64,000 nt of DNA from Ahniella sp. (GTDB lineage Bacteria > Pseudomonadota > Gammaproteobacteria > Xanthomonadales > Ahniellaceae). Of this stretch, positions 49,458 through 59,171 are shown piece after piece. The stretch lies in assembly GCA_016712105.1 (NCBI GenBank), contig JADJRU010000051.1, forward strand, positions 248,001 through 312,000, read 5' to 3'. The notes beneath the pieces are model-generated. The model was not told the origin of the DNA. It worked only from the letters and a program-made list of their open reading frames with translations, and did no database searches. Positions within the stretch are counted from its first letter, which is position 1, and every line of letters begins with the position of its first letter. The position numbers and the translations under genes are program-made.

Positions 49458-51115
49458 TCAGGCTGGAGGCGCCGTTGGCGACCCCTCGGACTCCGCCTGC
49501 ATCAAATCCGAGTCCGAGCAGCCATAAAAGAGGTCCAGACCGGATCGGTACACGGACGTGCGCGTGCGGCTCAGTCCCAGCGCTGTATGGAACCAATAGT
49601 CATGACTGACCTCTCGCCCGCCGCGACGGCTGGCGCAGGACCAGTCGAAACGGGTGCTTTGTTGGTAGTCCGGTGACAACCAGGCCAGCACCGGCACGTG
49701 GGTCTGCTCGTCTGGGGCCATGAACATGGGGGCCCCATGAAGGAACAGCCCATGTTCGCCCGTGGATTCGCCATGGTCCGACGCAAACAGCATGGCGGTC
49801 CGGTAATCCTTGCGGGATTCGAGCCAATCGATGGCGCGCGCCAGCACGTGGTCCGTGTAGCGGATGGTGTTGTCGTAGGTGTTCCGGATTTCATCGGGCG
49901 TACAGGCGCTCAGTTCACCGCTGCGGCATTCCGGCTTGAAAGCGGCGAAACTTGGCGGGTACCGCTGGTAATAGGCAGGGCCATGGCTTCCGAGCATATG
50001 AAGCACGATGACGGTGTCGACCCCGGCCGGCTTCAGTTCGAGATCCAGGTTTTCAAGCAGGATCTCGTCGTGGCAGCTGTCGCTGTTGCACCAAGGCTGG
50101 TCCTGTCGATGCGCAAAATCTTCCTCGATCACACGATCGGCAATGGATTTGCTGCCGGTATTGTTGTCGCGCCAGACCACATGGAAACCGGCGTGACGAA
50201 CACGTCGAGCAGGTTCTCGGTTTGTCGGGCTTTGCCCACTTCGAAATGCTCCTGACCCAGATTGCTGAACATGCAGGGCAGGGAGGTGGCGGTATTCGTG
50301 CCGCAGGAATGCACGTCAAAATACGACAGCAGCGGTCGCTTCTTCAGTTCCGGATTCGTCGGGCGGTCGTAGCCATTGAGCTCGAAGCTCTGCGCACGTG
50401 CCGATTCGCCCACCACCAGCATCAGCAGCAAGGGTTTGTTGCTGTCGTCGCGGACGAATCGGGCATCGGCGCCGAGCGAAGTCGGCGGGCCTTTGGGTAC
50501 AGCCAGTTCGTGTTTGATGTAGCCGCGTGTGGCATGCAGCACTGCAAGCGGATTCGCGTAGTGGCGCAGTTCGCCATGATTGCGCAGCAGCGACGACAGA
50601 CTCTGTGTCTGAGCCCCAACGGCGCCAGCGAGGACTGCAAAGGCGATCAGGTTGATCAGGCTGCGTTGGCGGAATTCACGCCAGAAGGGTTGGTATTCGA
50701 CCTTGAGCCAGATCAGCAGCAAGGCCGGCAGGACGCCGAATCCGAACATCCAGAGAACGAGCCGAGGTCCGAGCCATTCGCTCGCTTCTCGGACATCCGA
50801 TTCGAACACGCTGGCAATGGCGGCCCGATCGATCACCGCACCGAAATGCTGCATGAAGTATGCGACCAGCGCCGACAGCAGAATGATGCCGATGAACGCG
50901 GGTTTGAGCAGTTTTGGCCAGGCCAGCAGCGACAGCAGCAGCAGATTGATCGTGAATACCGCTGCCAGCAGCGTGAGGTCGAGCGTGCCGATGCCCGCTC
51001 CCGGTGTGGCATCGAGCAGACGCGAAAAAAACGCGCTGTTGAGCGCGACCAGCAGGTATGCGCAGGTCAGCACAATCACGGTGATACTGCTGACAACTGG
51101 ACGGACTGGCTTCAC
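49458..51115 (-). pseudogene. eptA: Lipid A phosphoethanolamine transferase, EptA-like (one frameshift)
   Basis: The enzyme adds phosphoethanolamine to lipid A and lowers binding of cationic peptides such as polymyxin. It has five N-terminal membrane helices and a periplasmic sulfatase-fold domain with VVGESARAQSFELNGY, the nucleophile Thr in SCGTNTATSLPCMFS, LHMLGSHGPAYYQRYP and ASDHGESTGEHGLFLHG. A missing base near 50192 breaks the frame between LLDVFVTP and the conserved HVVWRDNNTGSK. Both halves are otherwise intact, so the gene is probably functional in the organism. A response regulator gene lies 121 bp upstream on the same strand. Confidence 0.87.
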
Positions 51116-51236
51116 GCGGAGGCACCATCAATGGGATGCCTCATTGTCGTTTGTTGCAGTTCCGTGGCCGTTAGAATCCCGTTCAAATATTGTGATTCAC
51201 CGGAGTTTCGGCACGGTCTTCCGGTTCGGTCATCAT

Positions 51237-51911
51237 TTACGACCGCAACCAACCCGCCTGCATCGCTTCAAAGACGGCTTGCGATCGTGAATTGACAGCG
51301 AGCTTGCCGTAAATCTGTTTCACATGGTGACCGACCGTGTGTTTCGAGATGTCGAGCAAGTGAGCGGTTTCGTCGTAGCTGTAGCCACGTGCCAGCGCCA
51401 ACAGGACGTCGCGCTCGCGTGCAGTCAGCGCAGATAATCCGGCGCCGGGGATGGGTGTTGCCTCTGCTGCGCCATCCTGGCGACGCATATGCTTCAGCAG
51501 GTGCATTGCCACGGAAGGTGTCAGCGGTGCGCCGCCATTCGCGACTTCCCGGACCGCCGAACGCATCTCTTCCGGACTGGCATCTTTCAGCAGATATCCG
51601 GACGCCCCGCGTTCGATGGCCGCCAGAACGTGCATTTCGTCGCCGAGAACCGAAAAAATGATCACTTTGCAGCCCAGACCCGCATACAAGGAGATCAGCT
51701 CCAGGCCACTGCCATCCGGCAATCCAAGATCCAGCAGCAGGACGTCCGGTGGATCGGTCGGCTTCATGCGAGCTGCGGCAACCGAGTCGGCCTCGAACGT
51801 CACCCGCCAACCCGGTTCCTCTTCCAGGGTCTGGCGCACGCCCACGCGCAGCAAGGGCTTGTCTTCGACCATGCCAATGCGGAGGGGGCTCGAGGGTGCC
51901 GGCGGGTTCAT
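51237..51911 (-). CDS. NarL/LuxR-type response regulator
   Basis: The 224-residue protein has a receiver domain with the acidic pair in MVEDKP (Glu16, Asp17), phospho-acceptor Asp61 (LLLDLGLPDG), and the conserved Lys in GYLLKDAS. The C-terminal LuxR helix-turn-helix is LTARERDVLLALARGYSYDETAHLLDISKHTVGHHVKQIYGKL (cited by position, residues about 158-200). No kinase gene is adjacent. The ATG at 51911 is preferred over an upstream GTG in the same frame. A role in controlling the lipid A transferase gene downstream is possible but not shown. Confidence 0.92.
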   Translation of the reverse strand: MNPPAPSSPLRIGMVEDKPLLRVGVRQTLEEEPGWRVTFEADSVAAARMKPTDPPDVLLLDLGLPDGSGLELISLYAGLGCKVIIFSVLGDEMHVLAAIERGASGYLLKDASPEEMRSAVREVANGGAPLTPSVAMHLLKHMRRQDGAAEATPIPGAGLSALTARERDVLLALARGYSYDETAHLLDISKHTVGHHVKQIYGKLAVNSRSQAVFEAMQAGWLRS

Positions 51912-52120
51912 GGCGTCAGATAAGCAGGTGAGGGCGGTGACCACAAGGTCTCACGGAAACTCGGGACCCAGCATCCCGTTTTCTCGGGATGAGGCAGTTT
52001 GAGGCCGATGTCGTTGCGAACATCGACCCGAGGCGATAGAAATGGGGTATCTCAGCAATGGTTCGGGGATGCCTGCGGTGCAGGAATGCCCTCCCAAGTG
52101 GACTTTTCAGGAATTCGGGC

Positions 52121-52819
52121 GTGGACGATTTTATTGAAGTGACGGACGGCGCGTTGTCGCGCGACCATTGCAGCGCGATCATCAAGCGGTTCGAGGCCAG
52201 TCCGCATATCCAGGCCGGGCAGGTCGGGTCGGGTGTGGACCGGACCATGAAAGACAGTCGCGATATCACCATCAGCCGTTTCCCGGAATGGCAGGACATC
52301 GAGCAACTGTTGAACACCGTCATGATGCAGGCCTTGTGTGCCTATCTCCGGCGTTATCCCCAGGTGCTGATCGCGCCCCTGGCAGTGGGTACGCGCGACC
52401 CGGCAAGCGGGCAGACGCGGGTGTTGAAGGCCGAGGACTTTCCGGCCATGAGCGACGAGCAAATGGTGCCGTTCGTTCGTTACGCGTTTCGGCCGGGCGG
52501 AATCAATGTGCAGGGTTACAAGGCCGACCAGGGTGGTTATCCCTATTGGCATTGTGAGCATTATCCGCGTGACCGCGAATGTGAGGCCTTGCATCGGGTG
52601 TTGCTGTGGAGCATCTACCTGAACGAGGAGTTCAGTGCAGGAGAAACCGAATTCCTGTTCCAGAAGCGGCTGGTGAAGCCGGCGACGGGCTCCATCGTGA
52701 TCGCGCCGGCCGGGTTTACCCACACACACCGCGGCAACCGGCCGATCGGTGGCGACAAGTACATCGCCACCTCCTGGATCCTGTTCAGGCGTGCCGAGCA
52801 GCTGTTTCCGCAGGCTTGA
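52121..52819 (+). CDS. 2OG-Fe(II) oxygenase (prolyl 4-hydroxylase-like)
   Basis: The 232-residue protein has the double-stranded beta-helix pattern of iron/2-oxoglutarate dioxygenases. The first Fe ligands lie in YPYWHCEHYPRD, followed by LLWSIYLNEEFSAGETEF, and the distal His with the 2OG-binding Arg in GFTHTHRGNRP. The N-terminal part (DFIEVTDGALSRDHCSAIIKRFE) matches the usual helix of this family. I start at GTG 52121, which has AGGA upstream; the frame is open 21 codons further. The substrate is unknown. Confidence 0.85.
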   Translation: MDDFIEVTDGALSRDHCSAIIKRFEASPHIQAGQVGSGVDRTMKDSRDITISRFPEWQDIEQLLNTVMMQALCAYLRRYPQVLIAPLAVGTRDPASGQTRVLKAEDFPAMSDEQMVPFVRYAFRPGGINVQGYKADQGGYPYWHCEHYPRDRECEALHRVLLWSIYLNEEFSAGETEFLFQKRLVKPATGSIVIAPAGFTHTHRGNRPIGGDKYIATSWILFRRAEQLFPQA

Positions 52820-52895
52820 TCGGTCGGCCGGGCCTTGAAAGCGGGCGGACAGACACCATCTCCCGCCCACTTTTACGGACTTTGGGAGCCACTTC

Positions 52896-54788
52896 ATGTC
52901 TACCGCCACACAAACCCGCCGCTTCGAAGCGGAAGTCGAGCAAGTCCTCAAGCTGGTCACGCACTCGCTTTACTCGCACAAGGAAATCTTCCTGCGCGAG
53001 TTGGTGTCGAACGCCTCCGACGCCTGCGACAAACTGCGCTTCGAGGCACTGGCCCGACCGGAACTGACCGCGGGTGACAGCGACCTGCGCGTCGAAGTCG
53101 AATTCGACGAAGCGGCCCGCACGCTGACGATCCGCGACAACGGCATCGGCATGAGCGAAGACGAAGTGGTCGCGAACATTGGAACGATCGCCAGTTCGGG
53201 TACACGCCGTTTTCTGGAGTCGCTCTCCGGGGACGCCCGCAAGGACACCCAGTTGATCGGTCAGTTCGGCGTCGGCTTCTACTCGGCATTTGTGGTCGCC
53301 GATGAAGTCACGCTGGTCACCCGTCGGGCCGATGCGCCGGCCGAGGCGGCTGTCCGTTGGCAGTCCAAGGGCACCGGCGAGTACGAACTCTCCACGGTCA
53401 CCGAGGCTCGTCGCGGTACGTCGGTCACGCTGCATCTGAAACCCGAGGAAGGCGAGTTTCTCCAGCCTTGGCGCGTGCGCTCGCTGATCGGCAAGTATTC
53501 CGATCATGTGGCGTTCCCGATCCGCATGCTCAAAGACGTCGAAGCGGAGGAGGGTGATGCCGCCCCGGCGCCGACCATCGAGTGGGAAACTGTCAATCAT
53601 GCCTCGGCACTGTGGATGCGGCCCAAAAGTGAGCTTGCGGACGCGGACTACCAAGGCTTCTACAAGCACATCGCACACGCCTACGACGATGCGCTGGCCT
53701 GGACCCACAACCGCGTCGAGGGCAGCCAGAGTTACACCTCGCTGATCTTTCTGCCGACGCAGGCGCCGTTCGATCTGGCGTACTCGGGGCGCGATGAGCG
53801 CAAGGGCCTGAAGCTCTATATCCGTCGCGTCTTCATCATGGATGCCAGCGAGCAGTTGCTGCCGTCCTATCTGCGATTCGTTCGCGGCGTGGTGGATTCC
53901 GATGATCTGCCGCTCAATGTGTCGCGCGAAATCCTGCAGGAAAACCGCATGGTCGCGCAGATCCGATCGGGCCTGGTCAAGCGCACGCTGGACCTGCTCG
54001 ACAAACTCGCCGCCGACGAAGCAGAGAAATACGCAGGCTTCTGGACCCAGTTTGGCGCAGTTTTGAAGGAAGGGGTTGCCGAAGACCACGGCAATCGCGA
54101 GCGGATCGCCAAGCTGCTGCGTTTTGCGTCGACACGATCGGAAGGCGAGGCCGCATCGGTCAGCCTCGACCAGTACATCGAACGGATGGCGGAGGGACAG
54201 GAAGCGATCTATTTCATTACAGCCGACAGCTACAAGGCTGCCGCGAACAGTCCACAACTGGAACAGTTGAAGGCACGCGGTATCGAAGTGCTGTTGATGT
54301 GCGAGCGCATCGACGAATGGATGATGGGGTATCTGCAGGAATACGCCGGCAAGAAACTGCGGAATGTCGCGAAGGGCGAACTGGATCTGGGCAAACCCGG
54401 TGAAGGCGAGACCGAGCAGCGCAAGCAGGACGAGAAAGACGCCGAGCCGCTTCTGAAGGCCATCAAGGCGCATCTGGGCGATCGCGTGCGCGAAGTGAAG
54501 CTCAGTCGTCGTCTGACCGATTCACCGGCATGTCTGGTGGTCGATGAATACGACATGGCCATGCACATGAAGCGGATGTTGCGTGCGGCCGGCCAGGCCG
54601 TGCCCGACTCGGCGCCGGTACTGGAAGTGAATGCCCGGCACCCGCTGGTTCAGCGCGCTGGCGCCGAAGGCGACACCGCGGCCGATGTCGCCCAACTGCT
54701 GCTGGAGCAGGCACAGATCCTCGAAGGTGCGCAGCTGGATGATCCGGCTGAGTACGTGCGCCGCGTGAATCGCTTGCTGGTCGGGTGA
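52896..54788 (+). CDS. htpG: Molecular chaperone HtpG (Hsp90)
   Basis: HtpG is the bacterial Hsp90 ATPase. The 630-residue protein has the GHKL ATP site (LRELVSNASDACDKLR, IRDNGIGMSEDEV, GTIASSGTR, QLIGQFGVGFYSAFVVADEV), the middle domain with LPLNVSREILQENRMV, and a complete C-terminal dimerisation domain. Length is normal. There is no charged-linker insertion of the eukaryotic type. Confidence 0.97.
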   Translation: MSTATQTRRFEAEVEQVLKLVTHSLYSHKEIFLRELVSNASDACDKLRFEALARPELTAGDSDLRVEVEFDEAARTLTIRDNGIGMSEDEVVANIGTIASSGTRRFLESLSGDARKDTQLIGQFGVGFYSAFVVADEVTLVTRRADAPAEAAVRWQSKGTGEYELSTVTEARRGTSVTLHLKPEEGEFLQPWRVRSLIGKYSDHVAFPIRMLKDVEAEEGDAAPAPTIEWETVNHASALWMRPKSELADADYQGFYKHIAHAYDDALAWTHNRVEGSQSYTSLIFLPTQAPFDLAYSGRDERKGLKLYIRRVFIMDASEQLLPSYLRFVRGVVDSDDLPLNVSREILQENRMVAQIRSGLVKRTLDLLDKLAADEAEKYAGFWTQFGAVLKEGVAEDHGNRERIAKLLRFASTRSEGEAASVSLDQYIERMAEGQEAIYFITADSYKAAANSPQLEQLKARGIEVLLMCERIDEWMMGYLQEYAGKKLRNVAKGELDLGKPGEGETEQRKQDEKDAEPLLKAIKAHLGDRVREVKLSRRLTDSPACLVVDEYDMAMHMKRMLRAAGQAVPDSAPVLEVNARHPLVQRAGAEGDTAADVAQLLLEQAQILEGAQLDDPAEYVRRVNRLLVG

Positions 54789-54984
54789 GTTCGCAAGCTG
54801 GGCTGAGCGAAGCGAAGCCCAGCTACTGGAAACAAGACATCAGAACACCGGTGTGGGCATGTCCGGCGAAAGAAGCGCGGAGAACCCGGCCGTGTCGCAA
54901 GCTGGGCTTCCTTCGTCAGCCCAGCCTGCACCTCACACCTTCGCAAGCTGGGCTTCGCATGCGCTCAGCCCAGCCTGAGCCGCC
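54789..54984. terminator. Intergenic hairpins between htpG and the cytochrome gene
   Basis: Three hairpins built on AGCTGGGCT/AGCCCAGCT occur in this gap. The first (54796-54804 with 54816-54824) has a perfect 9-bp stem; others start near 54900 and 54947. Both flanking genes converge here, so a bidirectional stop is likely. There are no T-runs. Confidence 0.55.
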
Positions 54985-56283
54985 TTACGGCGCAGCGGCG
55001 CGCAGGGCCTTGAGGGCTTCGACGAACCGACCCATCGTGTACTTCTCGTCGTTCTCGACGGTGGCGAACAATGCGTCGGAGCGTGCACGCAGGCGTTCGG
55101 TGGCTGCCTCGTCGAGCAGGCCGGCGTTCTCGAACGCCACGACGAGCGACTGGGCCGCCATCGCGGCCTGTTCTGCACCTAAATCGCGGAACTCGCCGCG
55201 ATCGGCATCGGCGACGATACTGCCGAGGATGGTGCCGGGCGTTTCGACGCCGAATTCGCGAGAGGCGACGGCGGGTAACAGGCCGGCCACGGTCGTGCGA
55301 AGTTTTTCGCAGCCGCATCGGTTTCACCGAGGCCAACTGTCGTGGCGTGATGCAAGCCGCGGGTTTCATCCAGCACGCTTGGCAGCGGCGCCGTCCACGG
55401 CAGCCAACACATGGCGGAACATGACGAGATTCGAGTCGTTCAACCGCACAACGCCCGGTCCGAGGCCGGTGCCCTGGCGCGGGCCCCACTGTTTGCCCGA
55501 CATCGGGCGATGGCAGGCATGGCAGTCAAACAGGACCAGTTCCGGGAAGATGCCATGCCAGCCCACTTTGCGGTCGGTCAGGATGTCGAGCAGATTGACT
55601 GCTGCCTGACCTTGGCCGATGCCCCAATCCCGCACGCCGTCGAATCGGCCCTTGCGTTCTTCATAGTCGGCATCGACCGTGTAATGCGGATGTAACCAGG
55701 TGAACGTGTCGAGTTCGAACGACAGGCGAGGATGCCCGGCGCCCATGATCTTGTGCGTGATCATGCGATCGCGCGTGCCGGCATGGCAGCTCTGGCACAA
55801 CTCGGCGCGTTTGACCGGGTCTTCAGTGGGGAACAGTCCAGCCTCAAGGTTGTCGGCATGGCTGGCCTTGGTGTGCGAGGCGATCCAGTTTTCGGCACCA
55901 CCGTGACAGGCTTCGCAGCCGACACCATCGTCGATCTGGAATTGTTCGCCGCGTTTTTCCGCGGGTGTGTTGTCGGTATGGCAATCGAGGCAGATCTTCG
56001 CTTCCTCGGCTGGACCGATGCCAAGTTTGCGCGCGATGGCCTTGGAATCGGCGTTCAGCAGGACGTCGTAGGACTTTGCGTGCGGATCGAATTCCTGCCA
56101 GAGCGCAAATTCGTTCATCTGCACCTTGGCGTCTTTCGGCGTCTTCGTTTGTCCGTGGCAAACGCTGCTGGCGCAGGTGGCCACGCCCAGATGCTTGTGC
56201 GCGGCCACATCGGCCACCGATTGCTGCGCCAGAACGACAGGCGCAAACAGCGCCAACATGCAACTGATGCCCAAGACCCGCAT
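54985..56283 (-). pseudogene. Periplasmic multiheme cytochrome c family protein (two frameshifts)
   Basis: The product has a signal peptide (ISCMLALFAPVVLA), a first heme site of the rare CX4CH form (CASSVCH) and four CXXCH sites (CLDCH, CEACH, CQSCH, CHACH). Distal His candidates are abundant, as in NrfB/cytochrome c554-type carriers. After the last heme site the frame shifts near 55390 (LDETRGLHHATTVGLGETDAAAK) and near 55304, in an A-run (KLRTTVAGLLPAVASREFG), and ends in a C-terminal helical region to 54985. Both shifts are single-base. The ATG at 56283 has GGGGAGA six bases upstream. The redox partner is unknown. Confidence 0.83.
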
Positions 56284-56466
56284 TTGCGTCTCCCCGATCT
56301 GAGGTGGATTTGCGCCGCAAGGGGCGGCGCAATGCCTCGATTATGCCAAATTGGGGGGAGTGTGAAAGGGTTCTTGACGCTGTGACCACCATTCAATGGC
56401 ACAAACCGGGTGGATTGGCGGCCGGAATCTGGTCCCGCGTGACCGTCGGCGCCGCTGGAAACGGGC

Positions 56467-57178
56467 TCAGGCGCCGTCCAGCGCCTTCCAGACACATTTG
56501 CCCTTGCTAACCTTGTCGATGCCGGCCAGGCGGGTCAAATGGGCGTTCAGTTCGTCGGCCGTGGCGCGCTGAACCCGAAGTTTCAGTTGTCCGGGTGTGA
56601 TCGCCTGCTGCGTGCCGCGGTGCTCGGTATCCGGGTCGCCACCGGCAAACAGGATCTCGCCCTGTCCGGCCGTCATCGACAGGTACACTTCAATGAGCAG
56701 GTTCGCATCCAGCAACGCACCGTGCTGGGTGCGGTGCGAGGATTCGACGCCAAGCCTTTTGCACAGGGCATCCAGCGAGTTTTTCTGGCCCGGATATTTT
56801 GCGCGCCATGGCAAGGGTGTCGAGGACCTGGCAACGCTCCTGCAGCCGCTGATCCTGTCGTCCCAGCAAGTTCAGTTCCTGGTTGAGGAAGCCCAGGTCG
56901 AATGCGGCGTTGTGGATGATCAATTCAGCGCCGTCGACGAACGCCAGAAAATCGTCTGCGACCTCGCGGAATTTCGGCTTGTCGCGCAGGAAGTCGTCGG
57001 ACAGCCCGGTTACCGCATAGGCACCGGCATCGGTGGCGCGTTCGGGATTCAGGTAACGATGGAATTCGCGGCCACTGCGCCGACGCTCGATCAGTTCGAC
57101 ACAACCGATTTCCACGATGCGATGGCCTTTGCCAACATCCAGACCAGTGGTTTCGGTATCCAGAACGACTTGGCGCAT
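56467..57178 (-). pseudogene. dnaQ: DNA polymerase III epsilon subunit DnaQ (one frameshift)
   Basis: DnaQ is the 3'-5' proofreading exonuclease of the replicase. Exo I (DTETTGL), Exo II (HNAAFDLGFLNQEL) and Exo III (HGALLDANLL) are present, with a C-terminal tail for binding DnaE. An extra A near 56799 (CGCAAAATATCC) separates TLAMAR from KYPGQKNSLDALCKRL. Because the gene is important for viability, the shift is probably a sequence error. The ATG at 57178 overlaps the rnhA stop in TGATG, so both are translated from one transcript. Confidence 0.9.
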
Positions 57179-57627
57179 CAGCGTCCGCCCTGCATCTTTT
57201 CGATGGCCAGGCGCGCGAGCTCGTCGACCCGTTCGTTCTCCACGTGGCCGTTGTGACCGCGCACCCATTGCCATTCGACCCGGTGCTTGCGTGCTTCCTC
57301 GTCGAGTGCGCGCCACAGGTCTTCATTGGCTACCGGTTTTTTGCTGGCGGTCCGGAAGCCATTGCGGCGCCAGTTCGGCAGCCATTCCTGGATACCCTTG
57401 ATGACGTACTGCGAGTCGCTGGTGATGCGCACCGCGCAGTCACGCTTGAGCGCGCGCAGGCCCATCAGTACGGCGGTCATTTCCATGCGATTGTTTGTCG
57501 TGTCGGGCTCCGCGCCCGACAGCTCGCGTTCCTGGCCCTTGTAGCGCAACAGGACACCCCATCCCCCTGGGCCGGGATTCCCCGAACACGCGCCATCCGC
57601 GAACACTTCAATCAACTCCTGCGTCAT
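57178..57627 (-). CDS. rnhA: Ribonuclease HI
   Basis: RnhA degrades RNA in RNA-DNA hybrids. The 149-residue protein has all four catalytic carboxylates: Asp in FADGACSGNPG, Glu in NNRMEMTAV, Asp in ITSDSQYV and Asp in NERVDELA. The handle region WRRNGFRTASKKPVAN is also present. It lies between the methyltransferase gene (4-base overlap) and dnaQ, the same order as in E. coli. Confidence 0.97.
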   Translation of the reverse strand: MTQELIEVFADGACSGNPGPGGWGVLLRYKGQERELSGAEPDTTNNRMEMTAVLMGLRALKRDCAVRITSDSQYVIKGIQEWLPNWRRNGFRTASKKPVANEDLWRALDEEARKHRVEWQWVRGHNGHVENERVDELARLAIEKMQGGR

Positions 57628-58354
57628 GCTGCTTCCCGTGTTGTGGGCGACCAGGCGCCGGCTTTCGGTTTCAGCGCGCGAACACGTCGCGAGCCGGATG
57701 GGCCGGATCTCCCGTTGCGCGCGCGCAGCAGGTACCGGCCGGTGAATTCATGGGCCCGCGCCGGCCCGGGTTGGGCACCAAAGCGCAGCGCCTCGAGATC
57801 AACGCAGCCGTGACTCGCCAGCAGGGCGCGCAAGTGACCGAGCCGCGGCGGATGCGGCTTCCGATTGCCGTCCTGGTAATGGCCAGGCGCAGGCGCTGCC
57901 AACTGAGCGGACCGAAGCCGGTGATCCACAGTTCGCGCTCCGGTTTCAGGACTCGCAGTGCTTCGGCCACCACGACCGCGATCAGTGGCGAGTAATCCAG
58001 CGTGTGCTGCAGGACGACGTGGTCGAAACAGCGGTCCCGAAACGGCCAGGCGTCAATCGGCGCGCGCATGCTGCCGGCGAGGCTTGTCGGTTCTTCTGAA
58101 TGAAGATGCAGGCAGTCGAGACGACCGCTGTCGTGTCCGGGCATGGCCGAGATCCACAGGATCCGGTCGTGCGCAGGCAGCACGTCGGCCAGCACGGCCG
58201 TTTCCTGAGCCAGCACTTGCGCAATGGGGTATTGGACGATGCGGGGCACGGTGGATGGTCGGCGGATCGGGGGCGGGTGAACGGGCTTCAAAGTACGATT
58301 GTGATACAAACCAAGGTCGAACACAGCCTCGTACGTGTCCTGACTTGATTGCAT
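57624..58354 (-). pseudogene. Class I SAM-dependent methyltransferase (YafS-like, one frameshift)
   Basis: The protein starts MQSSQDTYEAVFDL and has a methyltransferase core with a motif I region around RILWISAMPGHDSGRLDCLHL, the APIDAWPFRDRCFDHVVLQHTLDY motif and VAEALRVLKPERELWITGF. A shift near 57850 takes the frame to PPRLGHLRALLASHGCVD and the end GRYLLRARNG. The position between gloB and rnhA is that of yafS in E. coli. The glycine motif I is atypical, so SAM binding should be confirmed. The ATG shares the palindrome CATG with the divergent gloB start. Confidence 0.8.
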
Positions 58355-59171
58355 GACCTTTCCCGATTTGCCAATGCCCCAGTTTTCCCTGCGCGATGAT
58401 GTGCGGGTCAGCGGTCTGCCCGCATTCGGCGACAACTACCTTTGGCTGGTTGTCTGCGGTGGTGCCGCGGTCGTGGTCGATCCGGGCGACTCAGCCGTTG
58501 TGTCGGCTGCGCTGGCAGCCCACTCGCTGTCGCTTCAAGCCATCTTGCTGACGCATCACCATCCGGACCACATTGGCGGCGTGGCAGCACTCAAGTCAGC
58601 GTGGCATTGTCCGGTCTTCGGCCCGGATGATGCTCGGGTTCCGGCGGATCATCGGGTTCAGGAGGGCGATTCGATCCACGTGCCGGCGCTCCGGATGACG
58701 TGGGACGTTTGGGCGGTCCCGGGTCACACTCGATCACATCTGGCGTACTTGAGCGGCGACACGATGTTTGTCGGCGACACCCTTTTTGGCGGTGGCTGCG
58801 GCAGAGTCTTCGAAGGTGATCCCGCGTCGCTGTTTCGCAGTCTGCAACGGATTGCCTCGTTGCCAGGAGAAACACGCGTGTGTGCAGCACACGAGTACAC
58901 ACTCGACAACCTGCGCTTTGCGCTGGAGCTTGAGCCCGACAATGAGGCGCTGATCGCCCGTTATGCCCGCACTCGCGCCATGCGTGCTGCCGGCCAACCG
59001 ACCTTGCCCATGCTGCTTGCCGATGAATGTGCCAGCAACCCGTTCCTGAGAACCGATCAGCCCGGGCTCCGCGCCCGCGCGGCGCTGCATGCCGGCATGC
59101 CGCTCGACGACGCTGAAGCCACATTCAAAGCCATCCGCGCCTGGAAAAATTCCTATGTGGCGAAACACTGA
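58353..59171 (+). CDS. gloB: Hydroxyacylglutathione hydrolase (glyoxalase II)
   Basis: GloB hydrolyses S-lactoylglutathione to lactate and glutathione. The 272-residue metallo-beta-lactamase-fold protein has the dinuclear site motif LTHHHPDHIGG, the metal ligands in PGHTRSHLAY and GDTLFGGGCGRVFEG, and the C-terminal helix with CAAHEYTLDNLRFAL. The ATG at 58353 is given, but the ATG at 58374 (PQFSLRDDVRVSGL) fits the family N-terminus equally well. The 3' end overlaps mltD by 17 bp. Confidence 0.94.
   Translation: MTFPDLPMPQFSLRDDVRVSGLPAFGDNYLWLVVCGGAAVVVDPGDSAVVSAALAAHSLSLQAILLTHHHPDHIGGVAALKSAWHCPVFGPDDARVPADHRVQEGDSIHVPALRMTWDVWAVPGHTRSHLAYLSGDTMFVGDTLFGGGCGRVFEGDPASLFRSLQRIASLPGETRVCAAHEYTLDNLRFALELEPDNEALIARYARTRAMRAAGQPTLPMLLADECASNPFLRTDQPGLRARAALHAGMPLDDAEATFKAIRAWKNSYVAKH

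Noticed and set aside
52785..54473. A 562-codon reverse frame opposite htpG
   Set aside because: It is antisense to a canonical Hsp90 gene and has no domain of its own.
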